From the NCBI RefSeq assembly GCF_024494655.1, contig NZ_JANHDL010000008.1, positions 1 to 64,000 on the forward strand: DNA of 64,000 bases. The letters are read 5' to 3'. The notes beneath the pieces were generated by a model, which did not search any database, was not told where the DNA came from, and was given only the letters and a program-made list of their open reading frames with translations. The first letter of the stretch is position 1; every line of letters starts with the position of its first letter. This document shows positions 1 through 8,643 of the stretch, in pieces. Origin of the DNA: Halorubrum laminariae. GTDB lineage: Archaea > Halobacteriota > Halobacteria > Halobacteriales > Haloferacaceae. A program made the translations under genes and the position numbers.

Positions 1-1
1 C

Positions 2-79
2 GCCGACTTCGACAGCTTCGTGACATCGCTCACTGTGAATGGACATCAACCGCCGGTCCAACCCCCGTTTCAGCAGTGA
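2..79 (+). pseudogene. C-terminal tail of an IS4/ISH8-like transposase (enters from the left edge)
   Basis: An open frame enters from the window edge and stops at 79 after about 25 codons, ending in a proline-rich tail (PPVQPPFQQ). It lies 31 bp inside an ISH8-type terminal repeat at 111-127. The complete ISH8-like element at 42.6-44.0 kb also ends its transposase in a PP-containing tail. The position next to a terminal repeat, with the stop pointing towards it, suggests the 3' end of a transposase. The match in residues is weak, so the family call rests mainly on the repeat. Confidence 0.4.
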
Positions 80-110
80 ACCCACCCGTCAGAAGCAGTT
101 AGCCGTAGAC

Positions 111-127
111 GCTTTGTGAGGTACTGA
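111..127. repeat. Terminal inverted repeat of an ISH8-like (IS4 family) element
   Basis: GCTTTGTGAGGTACTGA differs at one position from the right terminal repeat of the ISH8-like element at 44026-44042 (GCTTTGTGATGTACTGA), and its complement matches the left repeat at 42642-42658. It marks the right end of an IS lying mostly outside the window. Confidence 0.7.
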
Positions 128-211
128 TTCTGCTTGTCGTTCCGTGAGTTCCTGCTCAAGGTCAGCAAGGCGTGCGAGAACTGCTTCGTAGGAGGGGTCC
201 GACGACATCAT
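128..211 (-). pseudogene. N-terminal fragment of a coiled-coil protein (possibly an IS66-type transposase), cut by the IS end
   Basis: Reading leftward from ATG at 211-209, about 28 codons encode MMSSDPSYEAVLARLADLEQ followed by ELTERQAE, an amphipathic coil with haloarchaeal codon use. The frame runs straight into the ISH8-type terminal repeat, so the gene was interrupted by that insertion. The N-terminus resembles the coiled-coil start I associate with haloarchaeal IS66-type transposases, but too little remains to be certain. Confidence 0.4.
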
Positions 212-224
212 GAGCAGACGAGAC

Positions 225-253
225 GGGATGGTCTCCGGTCTGGAGACCATCCC
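225..253. repeat. Perfect 12-bp stem hairpin
   Basis: GGGATGGTCTCC and GGAGACCATCCC pair perfectly around a 5-nt loop. It lies 14 bp upstream of the interrupted coil gene and 132 bp before the IclR gene. It could be a subterminal hairpin of the broken element or an operator. Confidence 0.5.
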
Positions 254-384
254 TCGAAGATGTACTCGTTCGCCTGCTGCATTGATCTACGGTACCAATT
301 GTGCGGCTCTTACGAGAGGCTACCGAAATCAACTGGGGGTAAACACGTACCACTTAAGTAACCCCGGTCCACAGTCTCTATGGA

Positions 385-1158
385 ATGAGTAACGACACCG
401 ACCAACGTGGTTCGGATTCTACCATTCTTGAAATCCTCACGTTACTAGATAAACAAGGCACCGTCGGTGTCACCGAGGTCGCCGATAATCTTGATATCGC
501 GAAGAGTACTGCCCATTATCACCTAAACATGCTTCTACGGAACGATTTCGTCATAAAGGATAAGCAGAAATACAAGCTTGGTACGAAACTTCTAGGCATT
601 GGTATCCAAGCCCGCCGGCGTATTCCGCTATACAAAGCCGCGAAAGAAGAAATCAACAAGCTGGGCAGCAAAACGAACGAATTAGTAATATTGTCTATCG
701 AGGAACGGGGGCTTGGAGTTTATTTATATAAGTCTAGCCACGGAAGTGCACTCGACATTGACGCGCCAATCGGCCGCACCGCTGCACTTCACAATCGAGC
801 CCTCGGAAAAGCAATGTTGGCGCACTTCCCCAAAGAAAGAGTCGATCAAATAATTGAACAGCACGGGATTCCGGAAACGACAGATCAGACGATCAGCACC
901 AAAGAACAATTGTACATGGAGCTAGAGCGGGTTCAAAAAGAAGGAGTCGCGTTCAATCGCGAAGAGCATATCGAGGGGATCAACGGTGTCGCTGTTCCCA
1001 TCCTCAACGCCGATGGAAACGTTCTCGGTGCAGTGAGTATCGCCGGTCCAACCAACAGGTTTCAGGGGACGACATTCACCGAACAATACCCGTACCTACT
1101 TTCAAAGACACGAAATACGATCGAACTGGAGCTTGAACACAGCGACTACAATTCCTGA
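385..1158 (+). CDS. IclR-family transcriptional regulator
   Basis: A 257-residue protein with the usual IclR layout: an N-terminal winged helix-turn-helix (about residues 13-60, with TEVADNLDIAKSTAHYHLNML as recognition helices) and a C-terminal effector-binding GAF-like domain (about 80-250) with the family's late G-x-N-G-V-A-V-P segment and GAVSIAGP stretch. It should bind DNA as a dimer and respond to a small metabolite. Haloarchaeal members often control sugar or carboxylate catabolism, but no such operon is adjacent, so the target is unknown. ATG 385 leaves full-family length; the transcript is probably leaderless or nearly so. Confidence 0.9.
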   Translation: MSNDTDQRGSDSTILEILTLLDKQGTVGVTEVADNLDIAKSTAHYHLNMLLRNDFVIKDKQKYKLGTKLLGIGIQARRRIPLYKAAKEEINKLGSKTNELVILSIEERGLGVYLYKSSHGSALDIDAPIGRTAALHNRALGKAMLAHFPKERVDQIIEQHGIPETTDQTISTKEQLYMELERVQKEGVAFNREEHIEGINGVAVPILNADGNVLGAVSIAGPTNRFQGTTFTEQYPYLLSKTRNTIELELEHSDYNS

Positions 1159-1254
1159 ACGACGAGTCACGAATGATGTTATCTGCCGTCGGTCGGTTTG
1201 CCCGATGACTGTCCGAACTATGCGACAGAAACAATCCCGAGTAACAGTAGTGCG

Positions 1255-1353
1255 ATGAGATCAATGACGGAAGAAATTCACATCTCTTCTGCTGACCAAA
1301 AATCACTTGAATCTCAATTCGATACGGTCGTAGACGCCCTCTTCGTTGAATAA
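1255..1353 (+). CDS. Possible small protein (32 aa), unrecognised
   Basis: A short acidic frame follows the IclR gene: MRSMTEEIHISSADQK and on to TVVDALFVE. ATG at 1255 or 1264 are possible starts. The composition is haloarchaeal, but the length alone cannot support a gene. It may be the remnant of a longer gene, since the frame stays open upstream to 1177 without a good start. Confidence 0.2.
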   Translation: MRSMTEEIHISSADQKSLESQFDTVVDALFVE

Positions 1354-1421
1354 AGAGAGGATCGGATCAGTCCGGATAACTGGTGTCTTGATACTTCTCC
1401 TTCTTCACCGGAGCGCTCACC

Positions 1422-1907
1422 GTGTACTGGCTTCAAGATGTACTATTCAACGGACCAAACATCAAGGAGAAAACAGAGGCCCCGAGATACGACAAAATTG
1501 ATACTGATCTTCCCGTACTGTATCCTCGGTTTCCTAAGAGTTGGATACTTGGCTTCGGGATGATCTCCGGCTTAATCTTTGCTGCTGGACTGTTCGTACC
1601 AGCCTTCACGTTTCCGTTCGTCGATGCACCAGCTATTACATCTTCCATCGTCACAGTTCTTGTGAAACAGATCATGGTTATCGGGGCATCGCTACTGTTC
1701 TCCTTCTTCCTGATCTTCCTCGAAGAACGTCGACTTGGCACCCGTGACAAGGACATGGTCGAAGAAATCAACATATTGAGGACAGAGAATCTTGGGCCGA
1801 GTATCCCGACTGGATCTTGGACGTTGGAGAACAGTTCCACGAGGAATTCCCCACCGGCTCCGCGAATTGACGTAGTACATCTGCAGTATCCCCTTAGTAC
1901 CGAATAG
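1422..1907 (+). CDS. Small membrane protein with two transmembrane helices
   Basis: A 161-residue protein starting at GTG 1422. Two hydrophobic helices (about residues 41-66 and 76-104) follow a 40-residue hydrophilic head; the tail is charged and then Pro/Ser-rich. I do not recognise a family. The next gene starts 35 bp downstream on the same strand, so the two may be co-transcribed. The tail after about residue 125 has less typical composition and could reflect a frameshift in an older, differently ending gene. Confidence 0.55.
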   Translation: MYWLQDVLFNGPNIKEKTEAPRYDKIDTDLPVLYPRFPKSWILGFGMISGLIFAAGLFVPAFTFPFVDAPAITSSIVTVLVKQIMVIGASLLFSFFLIFLEERRLGTRDKDMVEEINILRTENLGPSIPTGSWTLENSSTRNSPPAPRIDVVHLQYPLSTE

Positions 1908-1942
1908 GTACATTGAGGGGAGTGACAGACGAGAAGAGAATC

Positions 1943-2227
1943 ATGAGTCCGACTGTCCACGAGGTTCGTAACGAGATTCGATCGGCGACAGGTCGCTTCG
2001 AACGGGAGTTCGAGGCGTCGTTCACGAAAGAGGAGCTGCAGGCGATTTGTGAGGCTCTTGAGGTCGATATTGGGGAGGTAGAGCGGCCGGCGACATCCCA
2101 GATGCGTCGACACATCCGGGCGGAGACCGGCATCGCGGAGTCGCTGGAGGCGGCTGACGACTCTACGTTTCGGAAAGCTGATCTTCAAGTGATTGCTGAG
2201 AGGGTCGGGGCACTCTCCGAACCGTAG
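1943..2227 (+). CDS. Hypothetical protein, 94 aa, acidic helical
   Basis: Start chosen at ATG 1943 (MSPTVHEVRNEIRSATGRFE) rather than the in-frame TTG 1913, because the first ten codons read as leader. The sequence has two similar halves: a VRNEIRSATG / FTKEELQAICEAL unit and a second MRRHIRAETG / FRKADLQVIAERV unit. This suggests a duplicated helical motif of roughly 40 residues. No enzyme motif is visible; function unknown. Confidence 0.65.
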   Translation: MSPTVHEVRNEIRSATGRFEREFEASFTKEELQAICEALEVDIGEVERPATSQMRRHIRAETGIAESLEAADDSTFRKADLQVIAERVGALSEP

Positions 2228-2474
2228 ACACCAGTCAGTCGGCCAATGTGGTTACTGCGATTTCGAGCGATACTCTAACAGTCGTTGGCAATTTGGGACA
2301 GTTATTCAGGTGAACCTACCGCCAAAACAATAGAGACAGAGTGTGTGTAGAGAAACTGCTACTCGCCTAGGAAAGTTCTCGGATTTTGTTTATTTGCCCC
2401 AACGACCACACCATCACTTCAACTGGAATTGCATGTCCAATAGATCAGCGAGAATAGGTCTACATAAGCCCCTA

Positions 2475-3329
2475 TTATGATTCTTTCCAGCTATAGTTGG
2501 TGTTCTGTAGAAGGTTCTCACAATTCTCGCATTCTCTAAATCGAACACCGTGATAGATCGTAACTTCAGTTCCGTCCTCAATCTTTTCTTCTTTCAAACT
2601 AGGATGCCAGTATTTACCTATAGAGCGGAGTGAGAACGGAGCACCACATTCGTCACAGGTCGTTCCGACTTTCCAGTCCATGTAGCCTATCGGAATCAGA
2701 AAAAGAGCAAGACTTACTGCGATTTGAAAGATTGGCAAGTCATTCACTGAGTAATTGAACGGAGAAATATCTGCGATTGTGGAAAACCCAACTGAGTTGA
2801 GCCCACCGGAGGCCATCATCTCGATCAGGATAATCAAGAACCAGCTGCAACCTATGGCGACCGTTAGGACTAGAAGGGCCCGTATGTGTCTTCCATGAAT
2901 ATACTGACTCGACTGAATCCAGTTTGAAATCTGATTCAGAACAGAACCAAGGTTCCTCCATGAATCATATCCAGAATCATTGCCCCTTCTCCATTGAGGG
3001 CTGTTGTTTACTTTCTTGAGGTTCTCCCGGGGATCCTCTGACCAATCTATAGGATTCGGTGCGTCTGAGGACATTTTTTGATTCTCATGTTTGCGCTCGA
3101 CTGAGCGGTTGATATCAAGTGATAGATCAAGTCTGCTCTCACTTCCGATGAGGCTGGGGACACCAAGAATTATGGTGACAAAAAAGGAGGCCCACGGTAA
3201 GATCGATTGCCCACCAATGAGATGGATGATAACCATCACCGCAAGTGCAAGAGCTACTAGGCCAATTGTCTTCAACAGAAGTTGGTATGATTCGGCTGTG
3301 TTGAATCGCTGTAAGGCGGAGAGATTCAC
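2475..3329 (-). CDS. Multi-helix membrane protein with C-terminal zinc ribbon, 5' end replaced by an IS
   Basis: A 284-residue frame with hydrophobic helices near residues 16-38, 45-62, 148-170 and 192-214, and a C-terminal metal-binding pair (CDEC about 225 and CENC near the end). The first dozen codons (MNLSALQRFNTA) lie inside the IS5-family element that ends at 3294; the remainder is host DNA. The original start was therefore lost or displaced and the present frame is a chimera beginning at GTG 3329. Family not recognised; GC is lower than in the neighbours. Confidence 0.6.
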   Translation of the reverse strand: MNLSALQRFNTAESYQLLLKTIGLVALALAVMVIIHLIGGQSILPWASFFVTIILGVPSLIGSESRLDLSLDINRSVERKHENQKMSSDAPNPIDWSEDPRENLKKVNNSPQWRRGNDSGYDSWRNLGSVLNQISNWIQSSQYIHGRHIRALLVLTVAIGCSWFLIILIEMMASGGLNSVGFSTIADISPFNYSVNDLPIFQIAVSLALFLIPIGYMDWKVGTTCDECGAPFSLRSIGKYWHPSLKEEKIEDGTEVTIYHGVRFRECENCENLLQNTNYSWKES

Positions 3330-4233
3330 GGTGTGACGAAGCGTTTGATGTTATAGACGACACACATCAGCGCGATTTCACGGAACTCACGGAACCACGA
3401 CCGCGCTCGCACGGCGAAGCCGAGCGAGCGCTTCACAGCCGAGTTCACGGTTTCGGTCATAGAGCGCTGATTGTAGCTGTTATCGTCGATTCTAGCGTTG
3501 TGCGCGTGGTCGTACGGAGCGAAGATGCGGTGCTTGATCAGCGGTCTGATCCCGAGCTTGTGTAATCCTTCACGAAGCGATTGCTTGTCGTAGCCCTTAT
3601 CGGCCGCGAGAGACCGCAGATCGCCCGCATTCCGGCGGGCGATCTGCTCAGCGAGGTCTGCGTCGCTTCCTTCCCGATTTGTTGAGCAGTGAACGTCAAG
3701 GACGGCTTGAGACGCTGTATCGACGAGTTTTGTGACTTTGAGCTTTTGAACGCGGTAGCTGATTCGCTGGCAGTAGTGGCGGCTGGCTGGTGAGCGGTCG
3801 TAGAACGTGGCGTCGATCGCGGCGTGTTCAGAGAGATCGTGCAGCTGCGCCGACTGGCGCAGCAGCACTCGACAGACGCTCATGCTGATCCGGTCGAACG
3901 CCTTACACAACGTGGACGGCGCGGGGAGATCGGCCGCTCTGAGGCCGATCTCTCCGGTTATTTGTGGCATCTCTTTGAGCAGGTCGATCGTCATGCGGTA
4001 GGATGAATCGAGGTAAATCCGCAGACAATGAAGGGAAACGAGTGCATAGTCGGCGAATCCGCCGCCACCGTCCGGGGCGGCGGATTCGCCTCCATCGCCA
4101 GTAACTCTTTTTGCAACCGGCACAACTTCTCCGATGAAGCGGGAGATTTGGGTCATGAACAACTGAAGTCTCCCGCTTCAGCTCCTTTGATTTAGCGGCC
4201 TACCTCGCTGCTGTATGGCGATTCAACACAGCC
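3294..4233 (-). mobile_element. IS5-family insertion sequence, copy 1 (940 bp)
   Basis: It is bounded by 16-bp inverted repeats GGCTGTGTTGAATCGC at 3294-3309 and their complement at 4218-4233. It holds one transposase gene and is nearly identical to the copy at 62659-63598. Unlike that copy, its flanking 8-mers (tatgattc and cctcgaag) do not match. The two sides also belong to unrelated broken genes (a membrane gene and a histidine kinase). It therefore sits at a rearrangement junction rather than at a simple insertion. Confidence 0.9.
3326..4162 (-). CDS. IS5-family transposase
   Basis: A 278-residue DDE transposase. Visible landmarks are the AAIDATFYDRSPASRHY segment around the first catalytic Asp, the LAADKGYDKQSLRE segment around the second, and the late ETVNSAVKRSLGFAVRARSW segment with the catalytic Glu. 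It cuts and pastes its own element through the 16-bp ends. Two ATGs two codons apart (4162, 4156) can start it. Apparently intact. Confidence 0.92.
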   Translation of the reverse strand: MFMTQISRFIGEVVPVAKRVTGDGGESAAPDGGGGFADYALVSLHCLRIYLDSSYRMTIDLLKEMPQITGEIGLRAADLPAPSTLCKAFDRISMSVCRVLLRQSAQLHDLSEHAAIDATFYDRSPASRHYCQRISYRVQKLKVTKLVDTASQAVLDVHCSTNREGSDADLAEQIARRNAGDLRSLAADKGYDKQSLREGLHKLGIRPLIKHRIFAPYDHAHNARIDDNSYNQRSMTETVNSAVKRSLGFAVRARSWFREFREIALMCVVYNIKRFVTP

Positions 4234-4438
4234 CCTCGAAGACAACGGCCCGGGAATTCCCGAAGGAAACCGAGACCGAGTATTCGAGCAGGGGTTCACA
4301 ACGAAAGACCATAACGGCGGTACAGGAATGGGAATGGCGAGTGTCCGGCAGATCGTCTTGGCTCACGACTGGCGTATCGAAATCGGCGAAAGCAACGATC
4401 TGGGCGGTGTACGTTTCGAGATTCAGACTAGGGTGTGA
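4234..4438 (+). pseudogene. 3' remnant of a sensor histidine kinase (HATPase_c domain)
   Basis: Directly after the IS, an open frame reads EDNGPGIPEGNRDRVFEQGF, then TTKDHNGGTGMGMASVRQIV and ends in GGVRFEIQTRV before TGA. These are the G1 box (DNGPGIP), F box and G2 box (GTGMGMA) of a haloarchaeal sensor kinase ATP-binding domain. The sensor, HisKA and N-box parts are missing, so it is non-functional. It shows that the IS copy is associated with a deletion or recombination. Confidence 0.88.
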
Positions 4439-4451
4439 CATCCTCCTCGCC

Positions 4452-4720
4452 GGCTTTGTTGAAATCCTATTCTTCAGATTCTGCCGTGAAACAGCCGGTC
4501 GATAAGTACTGCGAGGAACTCGTTAGCAACGTCGTACTCGACGCTATCGATCCGCGTGAATCGTTCGTACTTTCCCGGTTCGTCGAGGTCGGGGAGCTGG
4601 TCGTCGATGCCGTCCGCGTCGCCGCCGGTGCGCTCGGCGTCACTCACCGGGACCACCTGCGAGCGCGGAACTGCGAGCCGAACCGTCGCTGATCGAGGAC
4701 TGTGCCTTCCGGGACCCACC
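4452..4720 (-). mobile_element. Remnant of an ISH element: terminal repeat plus transposase-like C-terminus
   Basis: GGCTTTGTTGAAATCC at 4452 matches IS-end sequences elsewhere in the window, and the next 25 bp are nearly identical to those at 8493. A minus-strand frame (GTG 4647 to stop 4474, 57 codons) ends in YDVANEFLAVLIDRLFHGRI. The copy at 8493 encodes a degraded version of the same tail (ALFSDQLFQPSLV) next to the same repeat. I read this as the 3' end of a decayed transposase; upstream sequence to about 4720 is unclear. Confidence 0.5.
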
Positions 4721-4995
4721 GCTGCGGTGGCGACCCGAACTGTCTTTACCGGAGAGGTAATTCGTACTCATGCCGTTTGCGCGGCAGGTCGGGGGCGTTC
4801 CTGCGCCCGCGGCCATTCTGAGACCAGTATCCTGCTCTCGTGGCCGACTTCCCGCCTTAGAGTTATCGTATACTGATACGGTGATTGAGGCGTACAAAAA
4901 GTCCGGTTCTAATAATAAAAAAACTGTTGGGGTGAATACTCCAAAGTGGGAACCGTGTGGCTACTCAAAAGCTATTGTGCCGTAGCGCAAGGTGA

Positions 4996-6444
4996 ATGGG
5001 TCCAATCACACTACTGGGTGCCGTTGACCCAGTATGGGTGGCGTTCCTCTCTCCGGAACTCGCGAGTCGGATGCAGTTCGGATGGACAATCTCCGTTCAC
5101 ATCATCTTCGCGTCCCTTTCGATCGGGCTCGCACCGTTTATTATCTACTTTACCTGGAAAGACGTGCGGACGAACGAGCAGCGGTATGCGCGATTGCGCT
5201 CGTTCTGGGTGAAGGTTTTCGGCGTCGGCTTCGTGATGGGTACAGTCACTGGGATTCCGATGAGCTTCCAGTTCGGTACGAACTTCCCACAGTTCGCCGA
5301 GGTGGCCGGTGAACTGATCGGCGGCCCGCTGGCCTTCGAAGCGAAGATGGCATTCTTCTTAGAGGCCGTCTTCCTCGGCGTGTTGCTGTACGGCCGCGAC
5401 CGCGTCAAGGATCGGACATACGTCATCTCGTCAGTACTCGTCGGCTTCGGCGCCTGGCTGTCGGGGTTCTGGATCTTGATCGTCAACGCGTGGATGCAGA
5501 CCCCACGGGGCTACGAGATGGTCACTCGCAACGGGATGGAGGTCGCCAAACTAACCGACCCGTTCGCCGCGTTCCTCACCCCGCGAATGCCCTGGATGTA
5601 CGTCCACATGATGAACGCGTCGGTGATCGCGGTCGCACTGCTGGTCGCGGGCGTCTCGGCGTACATCGTCTGGAAAAAGCCCGACACTGAAGCCTGGAAC
5701 ACCGCACTCAAGCTGGCTGTCGTACTCCTGATCATCTCCGCACCGTTCCAAGCAGTCCACGGCGATGCCTACGGCCGCCATGTCGAGGACACCCAGCCAC
5801 AGAAGTTTGCCGCGATGGAGGCCCACTACGAGACTGGACAGGCCGACCTGCACCTGCTCGCGTTTCCGAAGTCCCCCGATGCACTCACCGACCCGCGAGC
5901 CGAGAACCTCGTCACCGTGAGCCTTCCCGCAGTCGGGTCGTTCCTCGCCAGTGGCGGGGACTTCGACGCCGAGGTTATCGGACTGAACGAGTACGATGAG
6001 AACCCCCCCGTAGCACTCGTGTTCTGGTCGTTCCGTTTCATGGTCGGACTCGGGTTCTTGTTTATCGGGCTGTCGCTGTGGGGCGGGTACCTCACGTACC
6101 GCGGGCGGCTGTCTGACAGCACACGCTACCTGAAGGCGATGATCGCTGCATCGCCGCTCGGCTACGCCGCGTTGCTCACCGGCTGGTACGTCACCGAGAT
6201 CGGCCGCCAGCCGTGGGTCATCCAAGACGAACTCAGGACCAGCGAGGCAGTCTCCTCGACACTAACCGGGGCGGAGGCGACACTGACCCTGGTCGGGTTC
6301 GTCGTCGTCTACGTTGGGCTGGTTCTGACAGCCCTATACGTCCTGAAGTGGCTGGTCCGGGAAGAACTCCAAGCGCTCGGTGTCCGAGAGCCGAATGAAG
6401 GACGCTGGCACGGTCCGATCCCGGGAGTGAGTGACGATGACTGA
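4996..6444 (+). CDS. cydA: Cytochrome bd quinol oxidase subunit I
   Basis: A 482-residue integral membrane protein, the haem-bearing subunit of the bd-type terminal oxidase, which oxidises quinol and reduces O2 to water. Landmarks are the early His in WTISVHIIFASLSIG, the TGIPMSFQFGTNFPQF and PLAFEAKMAFFLEAVFLG helices with the conserved acidic residues, and the GRQPW motif near the quinol site. The Q-loop is short, the form common outside enterobacteria. ATG 4996 places two leading residues before the family start region. It overlaps cydB by 8 bp. An AT-rich stretch at 4908-4925 and a CGTAT-N4-ATACG repeat at 4867-4880 lie upstream and may serve in its control by oxygen. Confidence 0.96.
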   Translation: MGPITLLGAVDPVWVAFLSPELASRMQFGWTISVHIIFASLSIGLAPFIIYFTWKDVRTNEQRYARLRSFWVKVFGVGFVMGTVTGIPMSFQFGTNFPQFAEVAGELIGGPLAFEAKMAFFLEAVFLGVLLYGRDRVKDRTYVISSVLVGFGAWLSGFWILIVNAWMQTPRGYEMVTRNGMEVAKLTDPFAAFLTPRMPWMYVHMMNASVIAVALLVAGVSAYIVWKKPDTEAWNTALKLAVVLLIISAPFQAVHGDAYGRHVEDTQPQKFAAMEAHYETGQADLHLLAFPKSPDALTDPRAENLVTVSLPAVGSFLASGGDFDAEVIGLNEYDENPPVALVFWSFRFMVGLGFLFIGLSLWGGYLTYRGRLSDSTRYLKAMIAASPLGYAALLTGWYVTEIGRQPWVIQDELRTSEAVSSTLTGAEATLTLVGFVVVYVGLVLTALYVLKWLVREELQALGVREPNEGRWHGPIPGVSDDD

Positions 6445-7432
6445 CCCGTTGTTGCCCGTCGACGCCTACCTCGTCGAGTCGCTGCCGGAGATCTGGTTCG
6501 GCGTCGTGCTGTTCGCACTGGGGATGTACGTCGTCCTCGACGGGTTCGATTTCGGCATCGGAATGCTGTACGCGACCCGGACGGACGAACACGAGCGGGA
6601 GACGTTCCTGTCGGCGTTCGGCCCGGTCTGGGATGCCAACGAGGTGTGGGTCGTCGCCTTCGGGACGATGCTGCTGGCGGCGTTCCCGCGCGTGTACTCG
6701 CGCCTGCTGGCGGACAACTATATGCTCGCGCTCGGGTTCGTCGTCGCGTTGGTGTTCCGCGGCCTCGGTCCAGAACTCCGCGAGCAGCGCGACGACGAGC
6801 GCTGGAAGCGCTACGCCGACTACGCCTTCATCGGGGGCAGCGTGTTCGCGCCACTGCTGTTCGGAATGCTCGCCGGCCGCTGGCTGTTCGGCGGGGCGAC
6901 GCTACCGGTGGCGTTGACTGGCGTCGGCCTGGTCGCCGTCTCAGTCGTCACAGGCGCGGCGTTCCTCGCGGCCAAAACCGAGCCCAGCCTGGCGTCAGAA
7001 TTGCGTACGTACGGCATCGGTGCGACACTGGCGTACCTTGGCGGTGTGGGCGTGCTGCTGGGAACTGTTGTCCTGACCGACGCGGGTGGCGCTGCCGACG
7101 CGGTGCTCTCGCTGCCCGTCGCTGCAGTCGTCGCTCTCTCGATCGCTGTCGGGCTGGGCGGGAGCGTACTGGCCAGACGCGGCCGGTACCGAGCCTGGCT
7201 CGCGAGCGCACTGGCACTGCCCACACTGTTGACGATTTTTGTCGCAACTCTGCTGTACCCGACGATTTATCCACCGACCGGTCTACTGGTTAGAGAAGCG
7301 GTCGTGTCGCCGCTGGCGCTGAACCTCGTGACCGTCCTTGGGTTCCCGGTCCTGCTGCTGGTACTGTGGTATTTCAAGTTCCTCTACGGAGTGTTTAGCG
7401 GCCCAATCGAGGATGAGGGCTACGGGGGGTAA
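6437..7432 (+). CDS. cydB: Cytochrome bd quinol oxidase subunit II
   Basis: A 331-residue polytopic membrane protein with the diagnostic N-terminal helix (IWFGVVLFALGMYVVLDGFD), the FGPVWDANEVWVV segment and a C-terminal helix ending in WYFKFLYGVF. It partners subunit I in the bd oxidase. ATG 6437 lies within the last codons of cydA, consistent with translational coupling; GTG 6431 is an alternative. No cydX-like or cydDC gene is visible nearby. GC and codon use are those of a well-adapted haloarchaeal gene, unlike much of the later island. Confidence 0.96.
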   Translation: MTDPLLPVDAYLVESLPEIWFGVVLFALGMYVVLDGFDFGIGMLYATRTDEHERETFLSAFGPVWDANEVWVVAFGTMLLAAFPRVYSRLLADNYMLALGFVVALVFRGLGPELREQRDDERWKRYADYAFIGGSVFAPLLFGMLAGRWLFGGATLPVALTGVGLVAVSVVTGAAFLAAKTEPSLASELRTYGIGATLAYLGGVGVLLGTVVLTDAGGAADAVLSLPVAAVVALSIAVGLGGSVLARRGRYRAWLASALALPTLLTIFVATLLYPTIYPPTGLLVREAVVSPLALNLVTVLGFPVLLLVLWYFKFLYGVFSGPIEDEGYGG

Positions 7433-8017
7433 CCCCACCAACCTCTCGTCGTTCCATTCTCCGCTCAGTACTGGTGACTCTCCGATCAGGGATGTGTACG
7501 ATATGATGGAATCACATCCTCGCGATAGTGTATCACTCTCGGTGTCACACATCACCAGTGCCGGCAACTGGAACGCGACAGAGCATATCGGCTTCGGACT
7601 GCCGAGGACCGCATTATGTCGCAGTTTGTCGAGCAGACACTCTAGCTGGGGCCATCGAAGAAAGATAGTTCCAGATGCAGTGAGAACGCCGGTCTCAACT
7701 TCTGGAAGGAATTATCGAATCCACGGCTTCGTGGTCTTGTCTTGGGGTTCTTGGGAATACTTGGGTTACTCATTCACTTGGGTCTTGTACAGCGGTGGAC
7801 CTGACACTTACCAATCCTCGAAACCCACGCTACTGCTAATTCGCTATCTGCTTCACCTGTGTTGACTGATCCGGTCTGATCGTATCTGGGGATAAGTCTG
7901 TGTGAGATTCACACGCTGTATTCAGCAAATCGTTGAGAACATATCACCGGTTGAGGATTTTAACAGAGCCAATTCGACACGTACGCACGACTCGGGGTTG
8001 AGCAGGTAGGGTGTGTG
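7433..8017. other. Gap with no intact gene; weak remnant of a membrane-protein tail at 7646-7804
   Basis: Most of this stretch shows no convincing coding. From 7646 a plus-strand frame without a start reads NFWKELSNPRLRGLVLGFLG and ends in LIHLGLVQRWT before a stop at 7802, which looks like the last transmembrane helix of a lost protein. At 7958-7973 an IS-like end (TTTTAACAGAGCC) appears. Confidence 0.3.
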
Positions 8018-8311
8018 TCAGTGGAGGTCAATATCGGTGGCCTCCTCCAGCCGCTCAACACGCTCGCGCAACTCTTCGAGGTCAGGATCCTCGGTTCGGG
8101 CGTCCTTCAGCGGGCGGATATTGGTGAGCGCGTCGTCGACGCGCTCGTCCTCGGCCTCGCCGGCGAGGTAGAGGTCGCGCCGATCTTGGTGGAGGCTCCG
8201 GAGCGCCGACTCAGCGATGCCGGTGTCGTCGGCGACACTTGCGAACGACTCACCGCGGTCGCGGGTCCGTTTTCGCTCATGTTTTCGAGGATACGCTGTC
8301 AATTTAAACAA
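8018..8311 (-). CDS. Small acidic helical protein, start unclear (possible frameshift)
   Basis: The downstream part (SFASVADDTGIAESALRSLH, QDRRDLYLAGEAEDERVDDA, then a coiled tail LEELRERVERLEEATDIDLH) looks like a genuine haloarchaeal protein with a helix-turn-helix-like start and a C-terminal coil. In this frame only a weak TTG at 8311 is available. A much better start, ATG 8280 (MSENGPATAVS), lies in another frame. A one-base change between 8280 and about 8250 would join them. It may therefore be a frameshifted gene. Confidence 0.5.
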   Translation of the reverse strand: MFKLTAYPRKHERKRTRDRGESFASVADDTGIAESALRSLHQDRRDLYLAGEAEDERVDDALTNIRPLKDARTEDPDLEELRERVERLEEATDIDLH

Positions 8312-8643
8312 GTGGGGGTTACTGCGGTTTCGTGTATACCACTACCTTCTCAGCGCTGTTGAGATCAGCTGTCAGTAAAGAGGGGTACTGGAACAGCAGG
8401 ATAGGCTCAGGAGTTGGTATGTGGACCACTGGAAGACTTACAGAGTGTATGTAGCAGTCTTGTCGTAGCATCTCTTGAATATTGGAGTCAGTGGCTCTGT
8501 TGAAATTCTATTCTTCAGACCAAACTGGGCTGAAACAGCTGGTCGCTGAAGAGTGCTTACTAAGTAGCAAGTTCGTTCAGGCTCAAAGCTTCTCTCACTA
8601 ACTTTCACTAGAATTATACCAGACTATAATTTAATATCATCTG
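8312..8643. other. Gap holding a solitary IS end at 8493
   Basis: No gene is seen. GGCTCTGTTGAAATTC at 8493, followed by about 65 bp homologous to the remnant at 4452, marks a decayed IS end; its minus-strand frame contains stops. The AT-rich sequence at 8618-8640 is a likely promoter for the gene at 8644. Confidence 0.5.

Noticed and set aside
1433..2188. Minus-strand open frame of 251 codons
   Set aside because: Overlaps two plus-strand genes with better starts and composition; the product is Arg/Ser-rich without motifs.
4640..4897. Minus-strand frame upstream of cydA as a separate gene
   Set aside because: Ser/Arg/Gly-rich with no recognisable features; it probably belongs to IS remnant or promoter DNA.
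5551..6225. Minus-strand open frame of 224 codons across cydA
   Set aside because: Antisense to a well-conserved gene; residue composition is that of a complement frame and there is no promoter or known motif.
7338..7865. Plus-strand open frame of 175 codons after cydB
   Set aside because: Begins inside cydB in another frame and has Ser/Arg/His-rich, non-haloarchaeal composition. Only the remnant in a different frame at 7646-7804 looked natural.
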